Of a stretch of DNA of 64,000 bases, positions 54,537 through 64,000 are shown one piece after another. The DNA is from Bactericera cockerelli. Lineage: Eukaryota > Arthropoda > Insecta > Hemiptera > Triozidae. The stretch is from NCBI GenBank assembly GCA_024516035.1, contig CM044955.1, forward strand, positions 56,075,257-56,139,256, in the 5' to 3' direction. The notes below the pieces were generated by a model. That model was given only the letters and a program-made list of their open reading frames with translations, did not search any database and was not told the DNA's origin. The translations under genes and the position numbers were made by a program. Position 1 is the first letter of the stretch, and each line of letters starts with the position of its first letter.

Positions 54537-54681
54537 CCCTGGCTCTGGGCTTGGTGAGTAGCTTGAGCACGATTTCGTCGTAGGCGGTGTCCTCAGCCAC
54601 CCCTGAATCTTTCACCAGCTTCTCCTTGATGGCGATGCAGATGCTGTACTTGGCGAGCAGCACCTCCAACTCTTCGAACGC
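54537..54681 (-). CDS. mGluR: mGluR exon B (Venus flytrap domain)
   Basis: 145 bp: 48 codons plus one base (phase 0 start, phase 1 end). Acceptor TTCTCAG|GCG at 54,682; donor AGGG|GTGAGT at 54,536. The peptide begins AFEELEVLLAKYSICIAIKE and ends LLTKPRAR, followed by the split Gly completed by exon C. It is the helix-strand-helix stretch after the YG of exon A and matches insect mGluR without gaps from memory. The start MASYFCSQ seen in a longer open frame is intron read-through. Confidence 0.94.
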
Positions 54682-54721
54682 CTGAGAACAGAAATAAGAA
54701 GCCAAGGAAGAGGGTGAGTAC

Positions 54722-55012
54722 AGTCTAATATGAATTTAACAGACCTGGATATAAGAGAACTGAGTAAAAGAGAAACCTGTATATAAGAGAACTGAGTATA
54801 AGAGCAACCTGGATGGAAGAGAAACAATTTTCAGGTCAAATTAACCTCTCCACAATGAAAATAACCTCTTTATAAAAGAAGCCTGGACATACGAGAACAA
54901 TTTTCAGGTCTAATTAACCTTTCTACAATGTATTTTTTTTTATATAAGAGAATCCTGGACATGACAGAAAAATGTCGATCCCTTCAGTTCTCTTGTAGCC
55001 AGGTTTGACTGA
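54722..55012. repeat. Tandem repeat of CCTGGATATAAGAGAAC units
   Basis: Seven or so imperfect units of CTGGATATAAGAGAACTGAG and related forms with interspersed CAATTTTCAGGTC. It lies just upstream of exon B's acceptor (41 bases away). The inverse form is at 22,650-22,790. Confidence 0.75.
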
Positions 55013-56070
55013 ATTGTAAAGAACTACCTCGTAAAATGAACAGAAAAAAGGAGAGATCCATATCTTTCCTTTATATCACATAAATGACAGATAGAAAGAT
55101 AGGGAAGAAAAAGATTCATGAGACAAATGCCGACCCCAATTAGGTTTGGAAAAAGGAAAAGAAAAAGAAGAAGGAAAAGGTATGGCATGCTATACTGCGG
55201 TTCTTGCTATCTTCCTCTCTACACGTTACGAACTGACAAAGCAATAAATATCATAAAACTAGTAAATTTCTACCTGAAAACTATCAGCCGATCAATTTAT
55301 AGCTACACAAGAGGAAAAAACGTTAAATTCCTCATTCCTGTGACATCTATTCCCAGAGGCATAGTAAAGGACAAATAATTCGAGAACATTTTAGAATACG
55401 GAACGACATTAAAGAAAGGAATAAGGAGAAAGATGAAGTAAGATTCCAAAGAGAAAGAGAAGGAAGAGATGAAATTGAGAGAATGAAAGAAAACATCAAA
55501 ATTCAAATAGGTCGCAAGAGAAAAATTATCACACTTTATTCTTTCACACCATACTTTTTTCAAAACACACTTTCTTTTCATACTTGCTGTATCTCTATAC
55601 CTCATTTCCATACTTTCTCTCACATACCCGCTACCTATATTCCCATACTTTTTATAACTCTCTCACCCTATTTACCATTTCATTTTCACATTACTCACAC
55701 TGATAGTTTATTACGTCTCACTGTCGATAGACAAACTATCCTCTCAAATCCATACCTACTCTGTTTTTTTTCTCTCTCTTTCTATAACTTTCCATTTTTT
55801 TTTAATATGCCATATACTTCCCTTCAAAGGTAGAGGTTAAAGTCTTTAAACTTTCCTTAAACTGAATAAATTAATAATCCCTAAAAAAGGTAACCATAGA
55901 CGGCTACTTCTTCCAAAAGGTAGATCTAACACCTGAAAACTATAATTATTATATTCTGTCTGTTTTACAAAAGAATTCATCCCACTCTTGTCTCTTCCAA
56001 ATAATTGTCAGCCCCACACACAGAGAGTTTTCCACCCGCACACTTGTCCCCATACTTCTCTCCCAAAGTA
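55013..56070. other. Intron sequence, no gene recognised
   Basis: Mixed GA-rich (55,080-55,500) and CT-rich (55,530-55,830) low complexity. Overlapping frames on both strands are compositional. Confidence 0.5.
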
Positions 56071-56283
56071 TTATAATAATACCCTTTAAAGGTAACCACC
56101 AGGCGAGGTTAATGTTTAAATCATTTTCTACCACCTAAATCCCAGAGTGTTATTACGAGTATTATGTGGTCACAAACTCAAATTAACGAGGAAAAAATCA
56201 TGCATTGGATGGGATTCGAACCAGCGGATCCCTACGCTACCTGAATTACCAGACTAGCGCCTTAACCACTTGACTGCCAATGC
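56071..56283 (-). mobile_element. tRNA-derived SINE, family 2, full length
   Basis: On the minus strand: GTGGTTAAGGCGCTAGTCTG (A box), GCTGGTTCGAATCCCATCCA (perfect B box), body GTTTGTGACCACATAATACT, tail CATTAACCTCGCCTGGTGGT and TTTAAAGGGTATTATTAT. Best-preserved copy of the family. Confidence 0.87.
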
Positions 56284-56715
56284 ACGGTTACCCCAACACC
56301 TTTCTCTCCAGTAATTTTCATCCCATCACCCTCCACATTTTCGCTTGTCCTTGCCAAAAAAATTTCAATCCCCATACTATCTCAAAACCGACACTTATCT
56401 CAAAATATTTCACCTTGCCCTCAAAATTTCCACTTTCATCACCTCAGTCAGTTTTGCTCTTACATAAAATAATCATCCCCTCACTCTCCTCACAGAGAAT
56501 CCACCTCCACACTTATCCATCCAAAGCATTGTCTTTCCCTCACACTCTCAAAAAAAATTCATCTCCATACTCTCCCTACACAATTTCCACCACCTCAGTT
56601 TTCTTGCACAGAATTTCTTCTCCTCCATTCTCTTCCATAGAAATTTCCACCTCCATTATCTTCCACAGAAATTTCACCACCCCTTCGTCTCTCCTAAAGA
56701 CATTCCCACCTCCAG
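56284..56715. repeat. Degenerate C/A/T-rich minisatellite
   Basis: Irregular units around CACAGAATTTCCACCTCCA and similar. It produces most of a 261-codon plus-strand frame (56,280-57,065) that is not a gene. Confidence 0.7.
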
Positions 56716-57060
56716 ACACGATGGAAGTGTGGGCCGACCACCATTTTGCATTATCATCGCGTGCTAGGACCTCCAGTGTTGACTTTGCGTTCATTCTTCA
56801 TAAATTCCAATTTGACACATTCCTGCCGTCGCCTCTTCCGGGAGACATCCGTTACACCTCCACCTCGTGTAGAGGTTTATTTACCAAAGGTATAGCATTT
56901 GGCTTTGGGTTCGCAATCCGACTTTTAGCGGGTTTGGGAAAAGGCAAAGTGAAAAGAGCAGAGTACAGAGTACTTTTAGCCACCGGGTTAGGTAAGGGGG
57001 CGATTTCTAGGAGGCTCAACCCCTCACCCGCCCCCGCTATCAGAAAAAAAGAAGAAATAA
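56716..57060. other. GC-richer island of unknown nature
   Basis: Stands out from the AT-rich intron, with CCGTCGCCTCTTCCGGGAGA and GGTTTGGGAAAAGGCAAAGT. Open on the plus strand as the end of the 261-codon frame. No domain recognised and no splice sites that would join it to the receptor. Could be a fragment of an unrecognised repeat. Confidence 0.4.
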
Positions 57061-57489
57061 ATTAGGGTAGAAATGAACGTACATGAAAAATGAATGTATA
57101 CAAATCTGCGGTTTTGAACTTAAACCCTTTCTATCGGAAATGTATACCTTCGCTAGTGCCTATTATACCTAGTATCAAATTCACAAAGGGTGCAATGTTA
57201 CATGCTCCAAATATTTGACACCTTAGGATAATTGCTATTTAGGGGTCATTTTATGATATTCTTTTGTGTGATTAATAAACATACCTACAATCATAAGTAT
57301 AAGTAGTGCTTTATTCAAAGTCGCAAGACTGGTAGTCCCATTATGCCAACATTAGATATGAATACAATTTCTAGTCCTCTTTGATTCACCTAATTTAGGC
57401 TGGGTGTCTAGGTTGTGTCTGGTTTCAGTGTAAAGTATGACGAGTGACATTTTACATCCACATTGATTTGCTTTATTTTCTCTCTCTAT
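57061..57489. other. Intron sequence, nothing recognised
   Basis: AT-rich; no supported feature. Confidence 0.5.
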
Positions 57490-57910
57490 CTTTCTTTCTC
57501 AATGTTCTTGTTGCAGTCAGCTTGGCTCCAGCTGGAAGGGGGGAATGATGGTCTCCAGCCAACTTTATTTCAAAGTTGGCTTGTCCTGAACCTCATATTT
57601 TTATGTGGGATCAACTATCAGGAGGACTTGGACTTTTCTTTATAAGCCATTAAACCCTTAGGAAACTGCATGCTAGCCTGACTTGTAAGGGTTGTCAATA
57701 TACATCGTACATACATAATTATTCGTCCTGAACCACATTCTCCATGTGCGATTAACCATCGTGAGAAGTAGGACTATTCCTGTATAAGCCAAACCCTTAG
57801 GAAACTGTTTTCTGTTTACAGTCCCCTAGCGAGACTCTGGTCTTCTCCCTGTTGACCACCCCCAGCCAGACTCTCCTTCTCTCTAACAAGCTCCATTTCT
57901 TTGTCTTCTT
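57490..57910 (+). repeat. Interspersed repeat of the 18.2-kb type, copy 2
   Basis: GGTCTCCAGCCAACTTTATT, AAAGTTGGCTTG, TTAAACCCTTAGGAAACTGC and TGTCAATATACATCGTACAT match 18,170-18,412. The tail then repeats internally (CCCTTAGGAAACTG again at about 57,789) and passes into a decayed unit of the 38-bp repeat (57,815-57,880). Confidence 0.75.
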
Positions 57911-57914
57911 CTTT

Positions 57915-58933
57915 TTCAATGTACTGAAATGTGAGCAAATGACCATAACAAGAAAATCTACAACAAATACCATTAAATATAAATACAAAATCAATAATGA
58001 ATCACTTGAAAAAGTTGAATTTAAGAAAGACCTAGGAGTGACCTTCCAAAGTAACTTGAAATTTAATGTGCATATTGACAACATAACATCACAATGTAAC
58101 AAAGTATTAGGCCTTATAAAAAGAAACTGCAAAAGAATCAATGAAATTGATACCATAACACAGTTATATTTCTCACTTATAAGATCAAAACTCGAATATT
58201 GCTCAATTTTATGGGACCCTACAAACGAAACATTAAATAAGCAAATAGAAAATATACAAGCAAAGTTTGCAAGATACCTTTTCCATAAGTTCAATGGCTT
58301 TTATCCATTATACCCTGAAAACATATCCTACAAACTCTTAATTGAACAACTAAATATGGATACTTTACACAATAGAAGAACCGAACAATCACTTATTTTC
58401 CTATATAAACTAATAAACAACATGATAGATTCACCCGACCTTCTCAATCAAGTAAATTTCAAAATACCAAAATTATAGAACAAGAAATATATACAATGAA
58501 CCATTTAAAATCAAAAATCAATCAATTATTTCCACAATTGAAAAAGCAATGATCAATGCAAACAAATATCATCAAATAGATTTTAATGATAATTTTCCCA
58601 CCTTTAAAGAAAACATACATCAAATTATATTAAGAGACATACTTAATTAATTAATAAATAAATAAATCCAAAATCTTATATACAGAAACACAACACTACA
58701 TACACACAAAATTAACAAAAATGTGACTGACCATGGAATTCCAACATTAAATATACCCATCTATGTTCATCCTTATGTATTAAATTTAGATATTTATATC
58801 CTATGTATTTCTTATATACTTCTTTCTTCATACCTTCAATATTGTACCTTTCTACTATCTTCTATCAATAAATTGTAAAATGTCTAGAAAATAAGGAGAC
58901 ATTGTAACAAATAAATAAATAAATAAATAAATA
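57915..58933 (+). mobile_element. 5'-truncated non-LTR retrotransposon (LINE)
   Basis: C-terminal part of a reverse-transcriptase ORF, then a 3' UTR of about 280 bp ending in (AAAT)n at 58,900-58,933. The short-unit tail and truncation fit Jockey/CR1-like LINEs. It inserted next to the repeat at 57,490. I could not fix a target-site duplication. Confidence 0.85.
57917..58650 (+). pseudogene. LINE ORF2 C-terminus with one frameshift
   Basis: Reads LKCEQMTITRKS, then KKDLGVTFQSNLKFNVHIDN, a Cys-rich stretch around SQCNKVLGLIKRNCK, and LYFSLIRSKLEYCSILWDPT. These are the RT thumb/connection motifs of Jockey- and CR1-like LINEs. The frame stops at 58,478; shifting by one base restores a reading (NYRTRNIYNEPF…) to a stop at 58,650, so a single indel near 58,475 broke it. 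The catalytic YADD part is lost by 5' truncation. The upstream MTTPSQT start belongs to the neighbouring repeat. Confidence 0.85.
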
Positions 58934-59270
58934 CTCATTGCTTTTCTTTCTCTCTTTCATTTTATTTTATTTCTCTCCTTCCTTGGTTTTCTTTTTATCT
59001 GTCTTTTTGCTTTTTCTTATATCTTTCGTTTTTCTTTTCTTTGTCTCGATGTTTCTTGCATTTAAAAGTTTTGAGGATGTTTATGATGGCTTCTCCATTT
59101 TCAGAATGTAAATAAAACTTCGGGGGAAAAATTTCCCATTTCTGTTTAGAAGACTTTTACTCAGAAATGATTTACATGGCAAAGTGCCACCAGGCATGTT
59201 GGGAATTCCATTGTGGGATCTAGTCCCATAAAAGCATAAAATGAATAAAACGAGGTTTCTGACATTGTCA
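58934..59270. other. CT-rich and unassigned intron sequence
   Basis: 58,935-59,060 is pyrimidine-rich; the remainder has no recognised feature. Confidence 0.5.
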
Positions 59271-59277
59271 GTATCAA

Positions 59278-59480
59278 GAAGTTCCTCTTGCACAATGTTG
59301 AATAATTCTCTTAGAATTACCGCCCATCTGTAGTTATCCCTATGCTCGGCAACTGTTTAAACTGTTTATGTTCATAGTTGGGGCATTATGCGTATCAAAG
59401 GGTCCCTTTTGCACATGTTGAATAATTCTCTTAGAATTACCACCTATCTGCAGTGATCCCTATACTCGGCAACACTGTGG
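59278..59480. repeat. Tandem duplication, 121-bp period
   Basis: GTTGAATAATTCTCTTAGAA, TTACCGCCCATCTG and ATGCTCGGCAAC recur 121 bases later with small changes (TTACCACCTATCTG, ATACTCGGCAAC). Confidence 0.85.
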
Positions 59481-59841
59481 TTCAATGTTGAGGAAACATT
59501 CACTCAAAGAAATTGCTAGGCTTTCACCTTTTTGCAGCAATAAGTCTACGACATAATATTATTATTGCGCAATAAGTACGAGATGTACTTTTCAGGTAGG
59601 CTTTTTCTTCTTATTTTCATTTCTATCTTCATAAGTTGTAATTAAATAATTTGTTGTTTTTTTTCATTTTTTAGTGATTCTCTTTAATGTTCTTTAAATT
59701 TCAGGCCTCAATTTTGCCGGCTACATGTCCATTCATACAAAAAGGCGATTTTGCATGTTGAAAAAACAACTTATGAATAACTTAAAATTTACTAGTTTCC
59801 TAATAAGTGTTTATGTGTTTCTTTTTTTAAAAATGGCTCAC

Positions 59842-60012
59842 CTTCACGCCATAGTTGGACTCCTCGTAAATGATGGACACGTAGCTCCATCCCAGCTTCT
59901 TGACAATCTCCACCATGGCCTTGACCTGATGGTGGTCAGAGGGGATGGTGCGCGTGAAGTACTCGAACCTCTGCTTGTTGCTCAGTTCGGGACTCGTGGA
60001 CCAAAAGGACAC
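59842..60012 (-). CDS. mGluR: mGluR exon A (Venus flytrap domain)
   Basis: 171 bp, 57 codons, phase 0 at both ends. Acceptor GATTTCAG|GTG at 60,013; donor GTGAAG|GTGAGC at 59,841. Starts VSFWSTSPELSNKQRFEYFT and ends YEESNYGVK. Residues aligned by family knowledge with glutamate contacts of mammalian mGluR1 are Thr6 (Thr188), the Asp of IPSD (Asp208) and the Tyr of SNYG (Tyr236); all are present, so the site looks functional. Upstream exons are not in the window. Confidence 0.95.
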
Positions 60013-60118
60013 CTGAAATCAAGAAAATAATTTAAGACTTGTGGATCAAAAGGACAACTGGAATCAAGATAACAATTTAGGACTTGTGGACCGAAAGGAC
60101 ACCTGAAATTTTTAGGAC
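59991..60118 (-). repeat. 45-bp tandem repeat of the exon A acceptor junction
   Basis: Unit copies start at 59,991, 60,036 and 60,081 (GACTCGTGGACCAAAAGGAC and variants). The first spans the real intron-exon junction; the second and partial third lie in the intron and keep an AG (CCAG|TTGTCC after 60,058; TTCAG|GTGTCC after 60,103). Confidence 0.93.
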
Positions 60119-60489
60119 TAAAAATTGGTAAACACATATATGACAGTCTACAAATCAAGGTCAGGTGCAACTTAAAACGTTCAAAGTTAAGTTTTTTTTT
60201 AAAAAAAAATGGACAAAGATAAAAAAAAAATGACATCAATGAATATCTGATCGGTCTGATAACTTTTTCAATACACGTACATAGAATGACTCGTTACTTC
60301 CGTATTGAACATTCAGTTTCAAACTTTGTCTGACCACAAGCATTGCTTTCTAATTTCAATTCAAGCTGCGTCCGTCGTAGCAAATGCAAATGGAACCCTG
60401 ACCATTCCTAATGTCTGCCCTCAACGAAATGAATTACGAATTTGATATTTGAAAGTTGTTAAAAAATAAATAAAATCTTCACTAAAATA

Positions 60490-60680
60490 TCTTTTTTTTA
60501 AAAAATACTAATTTGACATTGATTTTGAGATAACGGAATTCGATGTCATTCGAGTGATAAGGAAAGTCTTGTTTTCCTCTTTATTTACAGAAATCTGAAA
60601 TTTTCAAGCTCTAGTTTTTAACATATTTTGTAATTTAATTTGGTTACAATTGTTTGTATTGGATATTCAGCACCTAATTG
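60490..60680. repeat. Fragment related to the outer arms of the 10.3-11.7 kb element
   Basis: GAGATAACGGAATTCGATGT and GATAAGGAAAGTC resemble the segment before the ends of the 10.3-kb arms. Confidence 0.5.
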
Positions 60681-61518
60681 GGAAGTATTGTGTCACTTCT
60701 CGCCCATCAGAGTGGAGGCATACTACGGGATGGGTAGATTGGGTAGGCTACAACACAGACCACAAACGTCTGCAGTAGCTCCTGTTTCATGGCTACGAAA
60801 TAAAAAGGCTGTGAAACACTCATCTTTAAAAATAAAAAAACACTGCCAATTATGGACACAATACTTCCTCGTGTTTGTTTCACATTGTAAACACGTGCCA
60901 ATTTTGAGATTTTATACAGAATTACTTGTATCTCTAAAACGGCTGAACTGATTTTCTTCAAATTTATTTTATATGGTAGAATATTATTTTTTCTACATTC
61001 TAGATTCTTCAAAAAATTCTGTATCGGCAAGTCGTGGTCCTTATTTTTTGACTTTTTTGTCCAAAATTTCGGATTTTCTTAAATATCTGAGTCAAATTAT
61101 AATTAACTAAAAAATAAATATAAAAAGTCGATGTGAAATAATAATATGCATAACCATACAAAATTTCATCAAAATCGAGTGTACCGTTCACGAGATATAA
61201 GCGTTTAAGTAAAAAGTTAGTGGTCAGGCGCATGGCCTCTTTCACCAAGAACCGATAATACGAATTCGATGAATTTAAAATGAGACCATCTACAGAATGT
61301 CTCCTAGATGTGTGCAAAATTTCATCAAAATCGGTCGAGTAGTTTCCGAGATTTGCGCGTTACAAGGAATAGTTTTAACAGACCGACAGACCGACGGACC
61401 GACAGACGGACACAAAACCAAATTTGCTCAGGAGGTTATGAAACGTCCAGAAATATGAAAAAAATTGAAATCGGAGCAAAAAAATATTTTTTTTTACAAA
61501 AACGAACACAATACTTCC
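60681..61518 (+). mobile_element. Interspersed repeat with perfect 13-bp inverted ends
   Basis: Left GGAAGTATTGTGT (60,681-60,693) and right ACACAATACTTCC (61,506-61,518) are exact complements, 838 bp apart. The interior has TTCATCAAAATCGGTCGAGT, CCGAGATTTGCGCGTTACA and a GACAGACCGACGG run. Just outside the right end, TCGGAAGTA forms a hairpin with the terminus. Fragments recur at 7.6, 8.4, 17.7 and 25.6 kb. No transposase. Confidence 0.7.
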
Positions 61519-61850
61519 GAAATTTTTCGGAAGTAAAATAACTAGCTGCAACGCGGTTGGTTTTACATACAAAATTTATATACTTGTGTGAACTTATATT
61601 GATACTTGAGCTTGTATCAATATTATTGCTCAAAAAAATAATAAAACTCTCACGCTTTCGTATTAAACGCGTATCAATACTTCGAATATTATAAATATTA
61701 ATAAAAAAAATGTACACAGCATTTTCCATTATTCTTATTATTACCATTCTGTTCTATGTATTCGGTATTTCGCTTTCGCAAAGTATGGAAGTATTCCTGG
61801 AACGATAGATACAAAGCGGGCTTGTCATTTGAATATTGCTTGGGCGGAAA
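61519..61850. other. Intron sequence, nothing recognised
   Basis: AT-rich, no supported feature. Confidence 0.5.
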
Positions 61851-61869
61851 TAACAAGTGAAAGACTTGG

Positions 61870-62770
61870 AGGTGGGATAGAAAGAGGAAGGAGAAAGAGG
61901 GTGAGGGAGAGAAAGATAGAGATATGGGGAGAGAGAGAGGGAGGGAGATAGTAAGAGAAGTAAGTGATGTAAAGAGAAAGAGAGTTTAAAGTTGGGAGTG
62001 GAAGAGAGGAATTTGGGAGTAAAAGACATAAAAAAAGAGAGTAAATGTGTGTGGGATAGAATGAGACAGCGAGTTAAAATAAAGAGATAGACAGGGATAG
62101 AAGAAGAGAGATAAAGTAAAAAGGGAGGGAGAAATAAGGAGAATGGGAGTAGGAGTACTGAAGATTGTGAGGAAATAGGAGTAAAAATGAGAGACAGAGA
62201 GAATACAAGAGGGAGAGAAGGATAAAGAGAGGTAGAAAAGGAAAGAGAGAGAAAAGAAAGGAGAGAGAAAGAGAAGGGAGAGAAAAAAAGAAGGAGAAGA
62301 GAGAGAGAGAGAGAGAGAGGATGAAGAAAGGGTGTAAGAGCGCAGAACTAGTACAGTTGATTTTGCAGCTCAGTGGACCGAAAAAAAGCGTATTATAAAT
62401 GTCAAACAGAACAACGTCCTCTTCCACACAACCCGACAATAGTTTTTCATCAATATTAATAAAATATCAGAGAGAGAGAGAAAGGGAGAGAAAGAGCAAA
62501 AGAGAGAAGGAGAGAGAGAGAGCGATAGAGAGAGAAAGTAAAAAGAGAGAGAGAAATAGAGAAGGAGAGAAAGAGAGAGAGAGCAAAAGAGAGAAGGGAA
62601 GAGAGAGATATACATATATTATAGAGAGAGAAAGTAAGAGAGAGAGAGTGAAGTTAATGAGAGAGAGAGAGAGAGAAAGTGAAAGTAAGAGAGGGAGAGA
62701 GAGAGTTATTATGGAAATGAGCTCAAAACAATAATTCAGGAAATCAAAGGCAAAGAAAGAGAGAGAAAAC
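61870..62770. repeat. GA-rich low-complexity tract
   Basis: Long imperfect (GA)n and GAAA runs broken by about 140 bp of ordinary sequence at 62,330-62,470. All frames of 77-123 residues here are Arg/Glu or Ser/Leu translations of the repeat. Confidence 0.9.
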
Positions 62771-63714
62771 ACAACGAATAGAGAGAGGAACGTTAAAAAA
62801 TAGAACGCATTGGTATTATTACACATTATTGTATACACTAGTTATAAATAGATAAATATTAATTATAATATGTATTTAATGTACCAAAATACCTCTGTGA
62901 CAAGGTATAAACATTAAACGAATCATCCAGGCGTTGAGAAATAAAATTCCCGAATTCCTTTGATGATCGCTCCTGTTTCAGGAAAACGGTTTGCTATCGA
63001 ATAAACCACACTTCCGTGGTTTTCAAGAGCTAAAGAAAATGGAGTTTGTGAAATTCAATCTATTTTAAAATTAAACTTGTTGATCTAAAACCTAAATAAA
63101 TAATTTATTCTGGGTGTCCCAGGAACAGATGCATGTGTTTTAAGGGTAGGTTCAGCCCATCGAGGACTATCACATAAGCTCAAGTTGTAGTGGGGTATTT
63201 TGCTTCGTTAAAGAGTTATGGCCGAATCCCTGCTTTTCCCACAGGTCTAGAGGTTACTTGGATCGATGCACGTTTTTAAAGAAGTGATAGCCAGTAGGTA
63301 AGTTTTGACTTCATGTATGGACAGTTATGCATATTTCGCTTCAAATGCAGTTGGTTGCTTCGCAAAATATTGAAAGACCAGAGAGATATTTAATCATAAG
63401 TTCAATTTTTTTTTTTCTTGAAAATTCTATTGTTCCCTTCCTTAAATTTCGAGTACTTCTACAATAGCAATTTTGTTTATCACAAGTTAAAATAATATCC
63501 TATTATATTTAATTTTGGAAAAAAGAAAGCTCATTTATAATCGTTTAAAAATCATGGAACGCAAGACACACAAAGATCAAAAAACACTCCTGAATCATGA
63601 TGGAAAATTCAAATTTGACTGAATTTTCACAGAATTGGCGCGTAATTTGAGGTATAAATACATTGCCCTGGGATGTTTAACACAAGGAAATTGATTATTC
63701 GCAATGGTTGGTCG
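62771..63714. other. Intron sequence with a possible TE fragment
   Basis: 63,105-63,290 (TTCTGGGTGTCCCAGGAACA onward) resembles the GGGTGTCCC-type ends common in insect repeats; weak. Remainder unassigned. Confidence 0.4.
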
Positions 63715-63880
63715 GTGTGAAATCTTATGTGAATGGGGTTACGGGGTCACAGGGTCCTCGTGAGGAAAAATGAGAGACGCTGTAATGAAAGCAGCAACCA
63801 GCGGTGTAATCATGGACAAAGAATACAAAAGCAGAAAGACTCTGCGCTAACCACAAAAAATGTGATGTACGTATTTTGAT
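63715..63880 (+). mobile_element. SINE family 3, diverged copy
   Basis: GTCCTCGTGAGGAAAAATGA, GCAGCAACCAGCGGTGTAAT and TCTGCGCTAACCACAAAAAA match the body and tail of the family 3 copy at 12,425; the head is not clear. Confidence 0.65.
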
Positions 63881-64000
63881 GTTATTTTTCGAAGAAAAAT
63901 TAGAAATATCATTTTTGTGTTCATCTTAATCATGATATCAAAAACATAACAAAAAAAGTTCCGAAAATTAAACATCCAACACTTTTAGTTACATTAGCAT

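Larger units (their letters stand above)
17806..60012 (-). other. mGluR: Metabotropic glutamate receptor gene, internal part (three exons)
   Basis: Exons A (60,012-59,842), B (54,681-54,537) and C (18,057-17,806) join in frame: phase 0 between A and B, phase 1 between B and C, and phase 1 leaving C. All three have AG acceptors and GTGAG donors. Introns are 5,160 and 36,479 bp. The joined 188 residues plus the split Gly match from memory the insect mGluR ligand-binding domain without a gap. The signal peptide, first part of the domain, cysteine-rich linker and seven-helix region lie outside the window on both sides. Confidence 0.93.

Noticed and set aside
56280..57065. 261-codon plus-strand open frame
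   Set aside because: First half is a C/A/T-rich minisatellite overlapping a SINE end; no domain, no splice context.
57797..58294. 165-codon minus-strand frame
   Set aside because: Antisense shadow of the LINE ORF.
61308..61541. 77-codon plus-strand frame with FHQNRSSSF
   Set aside because: Translation of a non-coding repeat tail (TTCATCAAAATCGGTCGAG), common in insect elements.

Overview
The window looks like a piece of a large, AT-rich insect nuclear genome. The only host gene I can support is a metabotropic glutamate receptor on the minus strand. Its three exons encode 57, 48 and 83 contiguous residues that read like the extracellular glutamate-binding (Venus flytrap) domain of insect mGluR (DmGluRA type). 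Host coding sequence totals 568 bp. The rest is intron: more than 3.9 kb upstream of the first visible exon, then 5,160 bp, then 36,479 bp, then more than 17.8 kb running off the left edge. A hemipteran-like genome is possible, given the very large TE-filled introns, but I cannot name the species.

Layout. 1-6.0 kb: a BEL/Pao LTR retrotransposon on the minus strand, with an unbroken 1,433-codon gag-pol frame that leaves the window inside the integrase. 6.0-9.2 kb: pyrimidine microsatellite, tandem repeats and a tRNA-type SINE. 9.87-11.7 kb: a 5S rRNA-derived SINE inserted into another one with a visible target-site duplication, then a 1.37-kb inverted repeat. 12-17 kb: SINEs, minisatellites and CT-rich duplications. 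17.8-18.06 kb: mGluR exon 'C'. 19.1-21.5 kb: a complete DNA transposon with about 550-bp TIRs and an 8-bp TSD. 22-27 kb: SINEs and a TA-flanked foldback element. 27.2-35.3 kb: an unusual nest of foldback elements and mutually inverted blocks, including a hAT relic with a BED zinc finger. 36.0 kb: a 149-bp TTAA-flanked MITE. 36.5-37.1, 39.6-40.9 and 43.7-44.7 kb: tandem repeats. 45-54 kb: scattered SINE copies. 54.5 kb: exon 'B'. 56-59 kb: SINE, low-complexity sequence and a 5'-truncated LINE. 59.84-60.01 kb: exon 'A', whose splice-acceptor junction is tandemly repeated 2.8 times. 60.7-61.5 kb: a repeat with perfect 13-bp inverted termini. 61.9-62.8 kb: GA-rich low complexity.

The receptor exons are joined by matching splice phases (0, 1, 1) and canonical GT-AG sites. 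Everything between them is mobile-element sediment. At least five SINE families can be told apart, and two with different heads (5S rRNA and tRNA) share a central core and 3' end, which suggests head swapping and a common LINE partner. I see no rRNA or functional tRNA gene, no CRISPR array and no prokaryotic-type operon. Most short ORFs are products of microsatellites, minisatellites or repeats.
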